NCBI GenBank assembly: GCA_002507205.1
Contig: DAZF01000014.1
Coordinates: 1 to 63,113, forward strand
Source: Methanolobus sp. UBA32
Lineage (GTDB): Archaea > Halobacteriota > Methanosarcinia > Methanosarcinales > Methanosarcinaceae
Direction: 5' to 3'
Length of the DNA: 63,113 nucleotides
This document shows, piece after piece, positions 47,866 to 58,221 of the stretch (the stretch's first letter is position 1; the number at the start of each line of letters is the position of its first letter). A program made the translations under genes and the position numbers. The notes under the pieces were generated by a model, which ran no database searches, was not told where the DNA came from, and worked only from the letters and a program-made list of their open reading frames with translations.

Positions 47866-48294
47866 TCACAGAAGTGATATCCCTTCCCAGAGCTTAAGAT
47901 AGAGACTTAGACCTCCGATGAAAACAAGCACCCACAATGCAAGTGTGATTTTCATGAGGTTGAAGGGATCCACAATTGGCTTTATCCTGCCATCAACTGC
48001 AAGCTTGATGTATATCGCAAAAAGGATCACGAATAAACCTGCAAGATGATGAAGGTACATCTGGGTACTTAAAGAAGAACCAACTCCTATTTCGGCAAGT
48101 GTTGACATCGATGGGAACATGAATGCAATGATGGACAATAATTGCAACAATACAGCAACACTTACAAGATTACAATGTTTTCCAGAGGGATCTTTTGATA
48201 CCTGCGACAGGGCAATTCCCAGTATAAGAACAGATAAAAATTGTAATAATAAATTAATAAAAGCATTGTTGAATTCTGAGAACATATCCTGCAC
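47866..48294 (-). CDS. Small membrane protein with four helices
   Basis: A 142-residue hydrophobic protein with four likely membrane helices (LLLQFLSVLILGIAL, LVSVAVLLQLLSIIAFMF, LAGLFVILFAIYIKLAV, LALWVLVFIGGLSLYL). The loop QMYLHHLAG resembles the heme- or quinone-proximal histidine loops of DUF420-like proteins, but this is a weak likeness. No function is assigned. Its stop adjoins the converging F390-like gene with no gap. Confidence 0.7.
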   Translation of the reverse strand: MQDMFSEFNNAFINLLLQFLSVLILGIALSQVSKDPSGKHCNLVSVAVLLQLLSIIAFMFPSMSTLAEIGVGSSLSTQMYLHHLAGLFVILFAIYIKLAVDGRIKPIVDPFNLMKITLALWVLVFIGGLSLYLKLWEGISLL

Positions 48295-48356
48295 ACCCCT
48301 GTTAGTAATAAGGATATGCTTTGTCAGGAATATATAAAAATATTCGTATTCCTATT

Positions 48357-49055
48357 TTAGAAATTGCCTTTATAGACCTTAAGACCGTTTTCCGATACAG
48401 TGAGAATCCAGGGCTCCATGCTATGGGAAGTCGAACGCATTTTACGTACTCTCATGTACCTGTTTGCAACATTGCCTTTAAGGTGCAGGCCTAACTCAAT
48501 AATTCCATCGGCAAGGTAACCTTCCATACCAGTTGATGGATCTGAAATACCGGATAGCTTTTCCTCTTCAAGGATGAGAAATGTTGTGAATTCCTCACGC
48601 CTCAGGGTTTCAAGCATTTTGTACATCTTTTTCCTTAAGTTATGAGGTTCTACATTCAGAAGAGAATACAAAGCGCCAAGAGAGTCGATTGCAACACAGG
48701 TGCATTTTTCCCCGACTTCTTTTTTGAACTGAATTATGTTCTCTTCCAGTATACTCAAAAGGTCATCTGAAAAATCATCATATAGGACCCTATAGTCGCT
48801 AAAATCCGAAATATGCAGTTTTTTAGACAGGGTAATACCCATACTATCCATATTCTGAAGATGGTTCTCTTTGCTTTGCTCAAATGTTACGTATAATCCA
48901 TATTCATCCTGTTGTTCCAGATAATTGGAAAGAACCTGAAAAGTAAAACCGGACTTCAAAGTACCTGCTGCACCTGTTACCAGCACAACACTGTTTTTAG
49001 GTATATCAGTCTCAAAAACCTCATTCAAACCATCTATAGTGTCCACAAATCGCAT
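48357..49055 (-). CDS. KaiC-like RecA-superfamily ATPase (single domain)
   Basis: A 232-residue ATPase resembling one KaiC domain. The Walker A motif is GAAGTLKSGF near residues 27-36, and a Walker B-like CVAIDSLGALYSLL follows near 120. The region LSGISDPSTGMEGYLADGIIEL is a KaiC family end. It lacks a second domain. GAGGGG lies six bases before the ATG. It follows the receiver-PAS-DUF835 gene on the same strand, separated by 117 bases; such pairs recur in methanogens, and a regulatory partnership is likely. Confidence 0.9.
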   Translation of the reverse strand: MRFVDTIDGLNEVFETDIPKNSVVLVTGAAGTLKSGFTFQVLSNYLEQQDEYGLYVTFEQSKENHLQNMDSMGITLSKKLHISDFSDYRVLYDDFSDDLLSILEENIIQFKKEVGEKCTCVAIDSLGALYSLLNVEPHNLRKKMYKMLETLRREEFTTFLILEEEKLSGISDPSTGMEGYLADGIIELGLHLKGNVANRYMRVRKMRSTSHSMEPWILTVSENGLKVYKGNF

Positions 49056-49172
49056 AATACCCCTCTTTTCCTAACGTATGCAAAAAAGAAGTAAGAATAA
49101 TAGAGTCAAAATAATATAAATGTTTAATGGAGAGAACAATGAGAATTCCAAAATATAACGCAAATTTCAAGT

Positions 49173-50813
49173 TCAGATTGAATCCCCGGATACAGACCTC
49201 ATCCATCGTTTTAGCAGATGGAATTCTTTCTTCTCCAGTACATTCGGATCCACCTGTAAAACCATCCTTGAACTGGACGCCATTATAGTATCGTTGGTCT
49301 GTTCTATCAGTTTGACCACAGATAGAAAATCATTGTCAAGTATCAAGTACTCCAGACCGTCCATGAAAACTACACCATCATCGATCTTATTCACAAAATC
49401 AGCTATTGTAGGATAGATTTTGAAAAGTTCAGTTGAATCTATGGATTGTTGACCATTTATCTTATTCTTTGTCAGCCAGACAATCGGTGTCTTTGCGATA
49501 CCATACATATTTCGAACCTTATCCGGATTCTGCCTTGTAATACAAAGACCTGGTTTCCCACTCCTGACAAGCTCGGAGAATGTCTGGTAACTTTGCTCAG
49601 GATTCTCACACTCTGAAAGATAGATATAACCACTTTCCAGCTCGACTTCAGTGTTCGATGTATCTTTTTCAACATCTTCAGTAAGAGGAGTGATGAATAT
49701 TCCCCTTAGCCGGGAACGGTCCTGTAAGGCAACGATGAGTCCCTGTTTACCACTATTTTCCACAAGAAGGGAAGTTGAAACATTCATTAACACTTTTTCA
49801 CCATGTTTTGTGAAAAAGTCCATACCAAAGTCTTTTTTGTCAGCAAATTCCAGCAGATCTGTTTCATCTGCAAAATTCCTTATGGGTTTTGCAATGAGCT
49901 CGCCCACATCATAACCCAGCAGGTCTGCTGCATTCTTGTTGGCGGTAACTATCTTTCTTTTGTCATCAAGAGACAGGATAGCTATAGGAGATGCTTTTAA
50001 CAGATTGTCCAGATATTCATTGGCTCGCCTGATCTTAGATTCTGCTTCGAGCCTTTCTGTGATATCCTCACCTGAAACAAGTAAACCATTTGTGTTTCCC
50101 TCAGCATCTTTTATCACAATATTGTTCCAGCTCATTATTCTTTTTTGCTGTTTGCTGTTGAGAAATGGTATTTCAAAGTCCCCGTTTCCGGCACTTCCCT
50201 GAGATAACAGGTTATTGAATCCTTCTTTGGCATCTTCTCTGAAAATATCAGGCACATAGTTGTCAAACCAGTCATTGCCAATAATCTCATCTTCACTGTA
50301 ACCGAGAATCTCACTGCCTTTTCTGTTGATCAGCCTGACAATACCTTTTTCATCAAGAACTAGAAGCATTACTCCTGCAAGGTCAAGATAATTCTGTGCC
50401 TGGTCCCTTTCAGCTATGAGTTCATCATGAAGGTTTTTTATCCTGAGAAGAGACCCCACTCTTGTTTTTATCTCGATCCTGTCAAGCGGTTTTGTTAGGA
50501 AATCATCTGCTCCAGCCTCAATGCCTTTTATGCGATCTTCCAGGCTGGAGAGAGCTGTAACCATAATAATAGGAATAAAACGTGTCTTTTCAGAGCCTTT
50601 TAGGGTTTTGCATACTTCATAACCGGTGATATCAGGCATCATCACATCAAGAAGGATTATGTCAGGGTTATGTGCCTCTACCTTTTCCAATGCCTCGATT
50701 CCACTAGATGCGGAAATTAGATCATATTCGTGCATAAGGTAGGCTTCAAGCAGCCTGACGTTCATTGATTCATCGTCGACTATCAGCACTTTACCCTTTT
50801 TTTGTTCATCCAT
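49173..50813 (-). CDS. Receiver-PAS-PAS-DUF835 signalling protein
   Basis: A 546-residue protein with a receiver domain first (KVLIVDDESMNVRLL, phospho-acceptor D56 in ILLDVMMPD, and the lysine of FLTKPLD). Two PAS domains follow to about residue 385. The last 150 residues match DUF835 (GYIYLSECENPEQSYQTF, GKPGLCITRQNP, WLTKNKINGQQSI). DUF835 resembles a RecA/KaiC fold without a nucleotide loop. There is no DNA-binding or kinase domain, so output probably passes by protein contact. The ATG at 50813 is preferred to the GTG at 50822. It lies upstream of the KaiC-like gene. Confidence 0.9.
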   Translation of the reverse strand: MDEQKKGKVLIVDDESMNVRLLEAYLMHEYDLISASSGIEALEKVEAHNPDIILLDVMMPDITGYEVCKTLKGSEKTRFIPIIMVTALSSLEDRIKGIEAGADDFLTKPLDRIEIKTRVGSLLRIKNLHDELIAERDQAQNYLDLAGVMLLVLDEKGIVRLINRKGSEILGYSEDEIIGNDWFDNYVPDIFREDAKEGFNNLLSQGSAGNGDFEIPFLNSKQQKRIMSWNNIVIKDAEGNTNGLLVSGEDITERLEAESKIRRANEYLDNLLKASPIAILSLDDKRKIVTANKNAADLLGYDVGELIAKPIRNFADETDLLEFADKKDFGMDFFTKHGEKVLMNVSTSLLVENSGKQGLIVALQDRSRLRGIFITPLTEDVEKDTSNTEVELESGYIYLSECENPEQSYQTFSELVRSGKPGLCITRQNPDKVRNMYGIAKTPIVWLTKNKINGQQSIDSTELFKIYPTIADFVNKIDDGVVFMDGLEYLILDNDFLSVVKLIEQTNDTIMASSSRMVLQVDPNVLEKKEFHLLKRWMRSVSGDSI

Positions 50814-50979
50814 CCCGGTCACTCATAAAACGTTCTGCTGACATCCGATCCTGAACTGGATAAGCAGACATCGATGCTAAAAGACAGTATAATATTTAAT
50901 CTATATAAATAAACCCCGAAATTACCTGCATTCCGACACATATAATTCTTCCAAAGTACAGAATTACATATGAGACCTG

Positions 50980-51651
50980 ATGATTGGAAACGATCTTAAT
51001 ATAAAAGACAGCCAGCCGGAAAAGATGACTAAAGCTGCAACAGACATCCGCTATCTTCTGGAGAAAGGGTATCAAAGAGAAAGCTCCATCAGATTTGCAG
51101 GAGACCATTACCGACTTGACAAAAGTGAAAGATATATACTTGCACGTACGGTGTTTTCATCAGGGACATCTGTGCAACGCAGGAAGAAGAAACGGGGTTG
51201 TGGAGAACTTAAAGGAAAAACACTCCTGATAGACGGATACAATGTACTTATCACACTTGAAAGTCTGCTCAAAGGGGAAAGAACATGGCTGGCAGATGAT
51301 TCGTTTATGAGGGATATCAGAGGAGTGTTCAGGAACCATTCAAATGATCACATCACATTCGAAGCTGTTGAAAAGATGTTATCTTTTGTTTCAAAATCAA
51401 AAGTAAAAGAAGCAAATGTGCTACTGGACACACAGATGAAGAACAGCGGAGAGCTGGCAGCATTTATCCGAAAAAGGATGCAAGAACTGGAAATTCCCGG
51501 TAGTGCCAGGACATCGCGACATGTTGACTATGACCTGAAGAACTGCCACATATCAGATGTTGTGGCTACAGCTGACGGAATTATAATAGATTCAGTGAAT
51601 AACGTGATCGATATCCCAGCCTGCATATCCAAAAGATATGAAGAAAAATAA
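50980..51651 (+). CDS. DUF434/DUF5616-family protein
   Basis: A 223-residue archaeal protein. The N-terminal DUF434 part has KAATDIRYLLEKGYQRESSIRF and LDKSERYILARTVFS, and the second half DUF5616 has GKTLLIDGYNVLITLES, DVLLDTQMKNSGELAAFI-like segments and VVATADGIIIDSVN. The motif LIDGYNV resembles the opening of PIN-like nucleases, so an RNase-type activity is possible. This is inference. It leads a row of plus-strand genes: mptN, pth2, transglutaminase lipoprotein and truD. Confidence 0.82.
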   Translation: MIGNDLNIKDSQPEKMTKAATDIRYLLEKGYQRESSIRFAGDHYRLDKSERYILARTVFSSGTSVQRRKKKRGCGELKGKTLLIDGYNVLITLESLLKGERTWLADDSFMRDIRGVFRNHSNDHITFEAVEKMLSFVSKSKVKEANVLLDTQMKNSGELAAFIRKRMQELEIPGSARTSRHVDYDLKNCHISDVVATADGIIIDSVNNVIDIPACISKRYEEK

Positions 51652-51714
51652 AACCAATGTCTTAATAATACGTGAGCAATAAGTCTAATAATACAGAATA
51701 CTTAAGGAAGGAAC

Positions 51715-52623
51715 ATGAAAAAACTGGGAATAGTGGTCACTGATCCCAATGACTGGACTGCAGATGCACTTGTGCAGGAAGCCAGGAAAAGAGGTTTTGA
51801 AACTTTTTGCCCGGATCTTGGGAAGCTGGAAACTTCTATAGGGAAAGATATTGAGCATATTGCAGATGGAATTAACCTGTCAGAACTTGATGCAATTATC
51901 ATAAGAGATATGGGCCCAGGCAAGAATGATGCTCATGTGTTCCGTTTCGATGTACTTCAGGAACTGGAAGAAAGCGGGAAAATTATGATCAATCCTCCGG
52001 CTGCCATACAGAACGCTGCCAACAAGTTCCATGCAAGCTGCCTTATCTCAAAAGCAGGTATTTCCACGCCTGAGACCTTTGTAAGCCAGGAAACTGAAAC
52101 TGCCATAAAGGTTGTCGAAAAACTGAAAGACGTTGTTATTAAGCCGGTTTTCGGATATAAAGGGATAGGGATCAAACGCATAAAAAACAATAAAGTGATA
52201 GGACCGGATGGAAATGCGGAAAATACGACGGTTTATGATTTTATTTCTGAATCAATAAATGAAAAAGGAATTGTTTACATACAGGAATTCATCGAAAATC
52301 CCGGACGGGACATTCGCGCATTTGTTGTTGACGGAAAGGTTATAGGGGCCATATACAGGAAAGCACCGGATGGCTGGTGGTTAAACAACCTGAGTCAGGG
52401 CGGGACTCCACAGAGATGCGAACTGACGGAGGAACTGAAAAAAATGTGCATTGATGCTGCAGGAGCCATTGGAGCAGTATTTGCCGGCGTGGATATAATT
52501 GAAAGTGATGACAGATGCTTTGTTCTGGAGGTAAATGCAACTCCTTCGGGAGCAGGCATCTATAAATCTCTGAATATCAATGTAGCAGAACATATAATAG
52601 ATACCATCGAAAACAGGCTGTAA
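51715..52623 (+). CDS. mptN: Tetrahydromethanopterin:alpha-L-glutamate ligase
   Basis: An ATP-grasp ligase of 302 residues, RimK-like. It should add a glutamate to tetrahydromethanopterin, giving the tetrahydrosarcinapterin used by Methanosarcinales. It has the ATP-grasp glycine loop [41 protein letters not shown] and the magnesium site [20 protein letters not shown]. Members that act on coenzyme F420 (CofF) are close, so substrate choice rests on my recall of the opening [18 protein letters not shown] in MptN. GGAAGG precedes the ATG. It sits in a plus-strand row with DUF434 and pth2. Confidence 0.82.
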   Translation: MKKLGIVVTDPNDWTADALVQEARKRGFETFCPDLGKLETSIGKDIEHIADGINLSELDAIIIRDMGPGKNDAHVFRFDVLQELEESGKIMINPPAAIQNAANKFHASCLISKAGISTPETFVSQETETAIKVVEKLKDVVIKPVFGYKGIGIKRIKNNKVIGPDGNAENTTVYDFISESINEKGIVYIQEFIENPGRDIRAFVVDGKVIGAIYRKAPDGWWLNNLSQGGTPQRCELTEELKKMCIDAAGAIGAVFAGVDIIESDDRCFVLEVNATPSGAGIYKSLNINVAEHIIDTIENRL

Positions 52624-52645
52624 ATGTCTGGGATCAGGAAGAACA

Positions 52646-52993
52646 ATGACTGAATACAAACAATGTATTGTTATCAGGGATGACCTCAAATTATCCAAAG
52701 GAAAACTTGCAGTACAGGTTGCGCATGCTGCTGTATCTGCTTCTGAATGGGCGGACCGTACAACCCTCGATAAATGGAAAGAAGGCGGCCAAAAGAAAGT
52801 TGTCTTGAGAGTAGCTACATTAAAAGACATGTTCCAGCTGAAAGAAGTAGCAAGGAGACAGGGACTTCCTACTGCACTTATACAGGATGCAGGACTTACT
52901 GAAATTGCACCTGGAACAGTTACAGTACTTGGCATAGGACCTGCAAAGGCTGATGAACTCGATAAGGTCACGGGAAACTTGAAGCTCGTCTGA
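52646..52993 (+). CDS. pth2: Peptidyl-tRNA hydrolase 2
   Basis: A 115-residue archaeal/eukaryotic Pth2, which frees tRNA from peptidyl-tRNAs dropped by the ribosome. It shows the family opening [27 protein letters not shown] (split into [15 protein letters not shown] and QVAHA here), [15 protein letters not shown] and [26 protein letters not shown] lies six bases before the ATG. It is closely linked to mptN and the lipoprotein gene. Confidence 0.96.
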   Translation: MTEYKQCIVIRDDLKLSKGKLAVQVAHAAVSASEWADRTTLDKWKEGGQKKVVLRVATLKDMFQLKEVARRQGLPTALIQDAGLTEIAPGTVTVLGIGPAKADELDKVTGNLKLV

Positions 52994-53025
52994 GTTTTGA
53001 TCTTGCATTCGGGCGGAAGTATAGC

Positions 53026-54204
53026 ATGGCGAAAATGGAAAAAACGAGATGGGTGTTGCATGCAATACTACATGTATTACTGATAGCTGCAATCCTGTCT
53101 TCCGGATGCCTTTCCGAACCAATGGAAAAAGTAGGGAATATTTTCAATCCATCGTCTGTCAAATTGTTCCAGGAAGAGAATTATTACCAGATAGATGCAG
53201 ATGAACTTACGACTCCGGTCATTCCAGTCCAGCCAATCTCCATGTATGAGAACAAGCCAGATGAACTGTCAAATAATTTGCCAGGTTTTGAGATTTCAAG
53301 CTACTATTTCTACACGGAATTTTACGAAGGAAGCGAGAGCGTTATCAGTGTGTATGTGAAGAACATGGGAAATACGCCTGTTTACGTATACCAGTTTGGT
53401 TTTTCGTTACTACCGGAAAAAGAACTTACTTCACAAGATGCAGGCATAACCATACTTCCAGGGGAAGAAAAGAATATTGGAGTCATATCAATAGAGGTTC
53501 CGGAGAATGTAGAAGAACTTGAACTCCAGCCACATATGTCATTACTTGCACAAACGAAATCTGACACCTGGCATGACTACAAGAATCAGGACTTTGAAGA
53601 TATTACAATTGAGGTTTCTCAAAAAACGAGTATGCAGCAACCGGAATACGTCTTTAACCCCGAAAGTATATTCAATCAGATCAATGATAAAATAGAGCCA
53701 TTTAATGTGGAAGTGCGGACAATGGCTGCAGCGTCTGCAAAGAAATATCCCGGACAGTACAACATATACCAGATATGTTCATTATTCGATGATACAAAAG
53801 AGAATATACAATATATTAGTGACCCCAGAGGAAAAGACCTGTGGTCCACACCCGGTGATACATTGAAAGTAGGTGCAGGTGATTGTGATGACTATGCTAT
53901 CCTTCTGTCATCACTGATAGAGTCCATTGGAGGGACTTCCAGAATCTACCTGACCGATACACACGCTTTTGCAGCAGTATACATAGGCAACAACACAAAA
54001 GAGATAGGAACTGCAATAGAAGAGTACTACGGCCCTGTACCAATATATTATACTACAGACGAGTATGGCTCATGGCTTATGATGGACCCAACATCCAGCA
54101 TATATGCAGGAGGACTCCCGGGAGGAACAGCTCCAACCGAGGGAGGATGGACCTTCCTCAATACTACGACGGTCACTGTGATTGATATTGCGCCCCAGAA
54201 CTAG
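53026..54204 (+). CDS. Lipoprotein with transglutaminase-like domain
   Basis: A 392-residue surface protein. Residues 10-28 form a lipoprotein signal ending in ILSSGC. A beta-rich region (about 60-195) resembles an immunoglobulin-like adhesive or FxLD-type fold. The C-terminal part is a transglutaminase-like cysteine-protease fold: the catalytic C in VGAGDCDDYAIL, the histidine in TDTHAFAAV and the aspartate in WLMMDPTSS. It may cross-link or cleave proteins at the cell surface; the substrate is unknown. It sits between pth2 and truD with short gaps. Confidence 0.86.
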   Translation: MAKMEKTRWVLHAILHVLLIAAILSSGCLSEPMEKVGNIFNPSSVKLFQEENYYQIDADELTTPVIPVQPISMYENKPDELSNNLPGFEISSYYFYTEFYEGSESVISVYVKNMGNTPVYVYQFGFSLLPEKELTSQDAGITILPGEEKNIGVISIEVPENVEELELQPHMSLLAQTKSDTWHDYKNQDFEDITIEVSQKTSMQQPEYVFNPESIFNQINDKIEPFNVEVRTMAAASAKKYPGQYNIYQICSLFDDTKENIQYISDPRGKDLWSTPGDTLKVGAGDCDDYAILLSSLIESIGGTSRIYLTDTHAFAAVYIGNNTKEIGTAIEEYYGPVPIYYTTDEYGSWLMMDPTSSIYAGGLPGGTAPTEGGWTFLNTTTVTVIDIAPQN

Positions 54205-54215
54205 GATGATTACAA

Positions 54216-55532
54216 ATGATAATACCAGAAGTCGAAAAAAAGATGGGAATTGAACTTTACTGTACACATGCCGATGGAATTGGAGGCGTGCTCAGACAGG
54301 AACCAGATGATTTTATTGTCAATGAGATAACAAACCGGGAAGAAGGTGACAGCGGGAAGTACCTGATCCTTGAAATGACTAAAACAAACTGGGATATGCA
54401 CCATCTTATTAGGGATATGTCACGCAAATTGGGTATCAGCCAGAAGAGAATAGGATTTGCCGGTACCAAGGATAAAAGAGCAAAGACCACCCAGAAGATC
54501 AGCATATATGACATCCCTGAAACAGATATTGAGAACTTCTACCTCAAAGACGTGGAACTCAAAGTCATAGGAAGGTCTAACAGGTCACTTGGACTTGGAG
54601 ATCTGTACGGTAATGAATTCCGAATCACCATAAGAGATATTGATCTTAAACCTGAAGAGCTGGAAAGAACCCTCAAGGAAACCACAGAAGAAATAACTGC
54701 GTTTGGAGGAGTTCCTAACTTTTTTGGAATTCAGAGGTTTGGAGCTCTCAGACCTATCACACACATGGTTGGAGAACAGATCCTTAGAGGTGATTTCGAA
54801 AAGGCTGCACTCATATATATTGCACAATCGTTCCCTGACGAACAGGATGATGTGAAAGAGGTAAGGGACTATGTATGGGAAACAAGGGACTTTGCAGAAG
54901 GACTTAAAAACTATCCTTTACGCCTCAGATATGAGAGAGCAATGATGCATTACCTTGTGGAAAATCCAGGGGATTTTACCGGTTCATTTAGCGTACTTTC
55001 AGAAAATATCAGCAGAATGTTCATACATGCATACCAGTCATACATCTTCAACCGTGTCATCTGTAAAAGAATAGAATGCGGACTCCCACTTGATAAAGCA
55101 TGTCCCGGAGATATTATATGTTTCAAGAACAAGGAAGGTCTGCCTGATGTCACAAAAATGCAGAAGACCTCAGAGGAAAATGTTGACGGTATGAATAACC
55201 TCCTTAAAAGAAGAAGGGCATTTATAACGGGCCCTCTTGTGGGATACAATACTGAGTTTGCATCTGATGTGCCCGGAGAGATTGAAATGGAGATGTTTGA
55301 AGAATCCGGAATGTCACAGGAAGCTTTCAAAATAAAACAAATGCCTGCGCTTGCATCAAAGGGCCTCCGAAGGGAGATATTACTCTACTGTGAACCTGTA
55401 TTTGAAACAGGAGAAGACGAACTGAACCCCGGAAAGAGCAAGGCAACTCTCACATTTTCCCTGCCAAAGGGAAGTTATGCAACAACAGTTCTCAGGGAAT
55501 ATATGAAAGTAGAACCGCTAAAAATGAGCTAG
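54216..55532 (+). CDS. truD: tRNA pseudouridine(13) synthase TruD
   Basis: A 438-residue pseudouridine synthase of the TruD family, which modifies U13 in tRNA. The catalytic aspartate is D86 in FAGTKDKRAKT. The opening GVLRQEPDDFIVNEI, the motif NFFGIQRFG, and the late PLVGYNTEF and GSYATTVLREYMK are typical of archaeal members. The start ATG at 54216 lies 11 bases after the stop of the lipoprotein gene. A clear terminator follows. Confidence 0.96.
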   Translation: MIIPEVEKKMGIELYCTHADGIGGVLRQEPDDFIVNEITNREEGDSGKYLILEMTKTNWDMHHLIRDMSRKLGISQKRIGFAGTKDKRAKTTQKISIYDIPETDIENFYLKDVELKVIGRSNRSLGLGDLYGNEFRITIRDIDLKPEELERTLKETTEEITAFGGVPNFFGIQRFGALRPITHMVGEQILRGDFEKAALIYIAQSFPDEQDDVKEVRDYVWETRDFAEGLKNYPLRLRYERAMMHYLVENPGDFTGSFSVLSENISRMFIHAYQSYIFNRVICKRIECGLPLDKACPGDIICFKNKEGLPDVTKMQKTSEENVDGMNNLLKRRRAFITGPLVGYNTEFASDVPGEIEMEMFEESGMSQEAFKIKQMPALASKGLRREILLYCEPVFETGEDELNPGKSKATLTFSLPKGSYATTVLREYMKVEPLKMS

Positions 55533-55558
55533 GCCCACTCAAAGTGGGCTTTATTTTT
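55533..55558 (+). terminator. Terminator after truD
   Basis: A perfect seven-pair stem (55533-55539 with 55543-55549) with a CAA loop starts on the base after the stop, followed by a T-rich tract to 55558. Confidence 0.75.
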
Positions 55559-55579
55559 ATATCGAATCAGAATCCAGAA

Positions 55580-57163
55580 TTATTTATCCAGAATTGCCTG
55601 GATAAAAGCCTTAAAAGGTGGTGACGGATTACCAGGACGGGATTTAAATTCCGGGTGGAATTGTGATCCGAAGAAGAACTTGTGATCTGGAATCTCTGCG
55701 ATTTCCATTCTATTCCTGTTCTTCCCGGAAAATACCATCCCACTGGCTTCGATCTTGTCAACATAATTAGGATTGACCTCATACCTGTGCCTGTGACGCT
55801 CCACTATTTTGGATTGACCGTATATCTTCTCTGCAAGTGAACCCGGTTTCAGGTCTGCTTCGTAATCTCCAAGGCGCATTGTTGCACCCATATCAACCAC
55901 ATTTTCCTGTTCGGGGAGTATATCGATTACGGGATAAGGCGTATTTTCATCAAATTCTGTGCTGTTAGCATTCTCAAGACCTGCCACGTTTCTGGCAAAC
56001 TCTATGACAGAAAGCTGCATTCCAAGGCAAAGACCGAGATAAGGAATGTTATTTTCCCTGGCGTACTGTATGGCCATTATCTTCCCTTCAGTACCTCTTT
56101 CCCCAAAACCACCCGGAACAAGTATGCCATCATATTCTGAGAGACATGATATGGTATCAGGCTCTTCCTCAAATGATTCTGCATTTATCCAGCACGCCTC
56201 GTAATTGACACCACACTCAATGGCAGCGTGCTTGATGGAAGCGCTTATACTCAAATATGAATCTTCAAGATGAGTGTATTTTCCTACAATACCTATCCTG
56301 ACCTCACCTTTCAGATTGTGCATCCGGTCTACCATCTTAGCCCATGCATCATCCGATCCGAAGGAACTCAATTCCAGATGTTTCATCAGGATATCTGTGA
56401 GTCCTTCTTCTTCCATCATCAAAGGTACTTCATAAATATCATCTGCATCATGAGCGCTTATAACCGCTTCTTCGGCTACATCACAGAAAAGTGATATCTT
56501 GGAAACCGTACTTTCAAGCAAGGGTTCCTTACATCTGGTGACTATTATGTTGGGTTTGAGACCGAGCTGCCTTAATTCTTTCACAGAATGCTGTGTAGGC
56601 TTTGTTTTCTGGTCACCCTGCGGGTCCATGGGTACAAGGGTCACGTGAACAAAAGCAAGATTCTCTTTTGGTTCCTCCCTGTGCATCTGCCTTACAGCTT
56701 CCAGGAAAGGCATACTCTCAATGTCACCAACGGTACCGCCAACCTCGATCAGGCAAATGTCAGCACCACTCTTTGCAGCAACTCTGCGAATCCTGTCCTT
56801 GATCTCATTAGTTATGTGAGGGATTATCTGTACGGTCTTTCCAAGGTACTCGCCTCTGCGCTCCTTGGAGATCACAGATTCGTATATCTTTCCGGTCGTT
56901 AGGTTGTGTTCTCTTGTAAGTTCCGTATCCAGGAAACGTTCATAATTACCAAGGTCAAGGTCCACCTCGCCTCCATCTTTAAGAACATAAACCTCACCAT
57001 GCTGGAAAGGACTCATAGTACCTGCATCTATATTGATGTAAGGATCGATCTTTATAGCCGTAACTTTGTGTCCCTTGTTCTTCAGGTTACGTCCAATAGA
57101 AGCCGTGGTAATCCCTTTTCCAAGCCCACTCATTACTCCGCCGGTCACTATGATGTATTTCAT
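55580..57163 (-). CDS. pyrG: CTP synthase
   Basis: Converts UTP to CTP with glutamine as nitrogen donor. The 527-residue protein has the synthetase domain opening [23 protein letters not shown] (split across the P-loop here) with [29 protein letters not shown] blocks. The C-terminal glutaminase domain has [14 protein letters not shown] with the catalytic cysteine and QFHPEF with the histidine. GGTGA lies five bases before the ATG at 57163, preferred to the GTG at 57172. It is the third gene after Trm112 and DUF7524. Confidence 0.97.
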   Translation of the reverse strand: MKYIIVTGGVMSGLGKGITTASIGRNLKNKGHKVTAIKIDPYINIDAGTMSPFQHGEVYVLKDGGEVDLDLGNYERFLDTELTREHNLTTGKIYESVISKERRGEYLGKTVQIIPHITNEIKDRIRRVAAKSGADICLIEVGGTVGDIESMPFLEAVRQMHREEPKENLAFVHVTLVPMDPQGDQKTKPTQHSVKELRQLGLKPNIIVTRCKEPLLESTVSKISLFCDVAEEAVISAHDADDIYEVPLMMEEEGLTDILMKHLELSSFGSDDAWAKMVDRMHNLKGEVRIGIVGKYTHLEDSYLSISASIKHAAIECGVNYEACWINAESFEEEPDTISCLSEYDGILVPGGFGERGTEGKIMAIQYARENNIPYLGLCLGMQLSVIEFARNVAGLENANSTEFDENTPYPVIDILPEQENVVDMGATMRLGDYEADLKPGSLAEKIYGQSKIVERHRHRYEVNPNYVDKIEASGMVFSGKNRNRMEIAEIPDHKFFFGSQFHPEFKSRPGNPSPPFKAFIQAILDK

Positions 57164-57177
57164 ATTATTCACCTTGA

Positions 57178-57873
57178 TTATCTTTTAGATTTAGGAAGTC
57201 TTAGTAATAGATAAGCCATAAAATATGTCAGTAAAATAGAATAGAATATAGATTGATAGAAACCAAATAACTGTCCGAAATCAATAGACAGCACTATAGC
57301 AGCAAGGACAGAAACTAATAGCAATATCATAACTGCCCTGAAAATACTAAGTGAATTAGGAGCAGCAAGACCTAAAGCAGATTGTATCATTTCAAATGAT
57401 ATAGAAGGAAGCTGAGCACTCCAATGTTCTCCCTGATACATCCCGGAAGAAGAAGGTTTAGAGGATCTTACTGGTTTTGAGGATTTTGGTTTATATAAAG
57501 ACTCATCAACATCTACAGAGAAACTTTTGTCATTTGGACTTTGCCGACCCAGATTCAGGTTAAAACCCTGTCTTTTTGAACCATAGCCCACAGTAATATA
57601 GATCTGGCCTTTACTATAGAGCCTTCCATCGTAAGGTATTCTTGCTATCAACGGGATGTATTCCTCATGTTTGACATAAGGATTGTCTTCAAGAACAGTG
57701 ATATTTTCCCTGATAGAGTCACTCACGGATAAATTGACATGTGTGGGTGCACCATAATTGATCAACACAATTTCAAAACTGCGTTCCTCGCCGGGAGATA
57801 AAGGTAACTCAACAGTATCCGTTTCGAATTCCAATGAATTTACGCCAAGTCTGTTGATATGAACCTGTTGCAA
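57178..57873 (-). CDS. DUF7524-like membrane-anchored protein
   Basis: A 231-residue protein. The first 130 residues form a beta-rich domain with paired hydrophobic strands ([38 protein letters not shown]), then a Lys/Ser/Pro linker and two membrane helices near 175-225. The domain may face outside the cytoplasm, but orientation is not proven. Initiation is at TTG 57873 with GAGG eight bases upstream. It lies 15 bases from pyrG and 20 from the Trm112 gene, so the three are one operon. My memory links it to archaeal DUF7524; function unknown. Confidence 0.75.
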   Translation of the reverse strand: MQQVHINRLGVNSLEFETDTVELPLSPGEERSFEIVLINYGAPTHVNLSVSDSIRENITVLEDNPYVKHEEYIPLIARIPYDGRLYSKGQIYITVGYGSKRQGFNLNLGRQSPNDKSFSVDVDESLYKPKSSKPVRSSKPSSSGMYQGEHWSAQLPSISFEMIQSALGLAAPNSLSIFRAVMILLLVSVLAAIVLSIDFGQLFGFYQSIFYSILLTYFMAYLLLRLPKSKR

Positions 57874-57892
57874 TTGAATTTCCTCACAAGTT

Positions 57893-58075
57893 TCATTCCC
57901 TTAGATCAGGAGGAAGCATATTTGGAATACCCTCCTCTATAGGGTAATATTCATTACAAACAGAACAGTACAGGGTGCCCGATATAACCTCATTGGCATC
58001 TTCCTTTTCGATGTTAAGGATAAGATCTCCTTTACATACAGGACATGCAAGAATATCAATAAGGTTCTTTTTCAA
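57893..58075 (-). CDS. Trm112-like zinc protein
   Basis: A 60-residue protein of the Trm112 family, which in yeast and archaea activates several methyltransferases of tRNA, rRNA and translation factors. It has LIDILACPVCKGDL and LYCSVCNEYYPIEEGIPNMLP, giving the four zinc cysteines and the short domain shape. The TTG at 58075 is preferred because GGTGG stands eight bases upstream; the longer frame to 58108 has no family support. It begins the Trm112, DUF7524, pyrG operon. Confidence 0.86.
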   Translation of the reverse strand: MKKNLIDILACPVCKGDLILNIEKEDANEVISGTLYCSVCNEYYPIEEGIPNMLPPDLRE

Positions 58076-58190
58076 CTCGATCACCACCTTTGAATACGTT
58101 ACAATCAATATAAGGTTTTTCTATCCAATTAACTGAAGTAATATTACTACTGATAGTTCTATGTAGGAGTTTTTGAAAAGAAGAGATAGT

Positions 58191-58198
58191 TTAATTTA
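58191..58198 (+). promoter_or_regulatory. TATA-like element of the Gate-domain gene
   Basis: TTAATTTA centred about 27 bases before the ATG at 58222, with no Shine-Dalgarno sequence in between, suggests a leaderless transcript. Confidence 0.4.
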
Positions 58199-58221
58199 CT
58201 TTCTTGCCCGTACAATAATTC

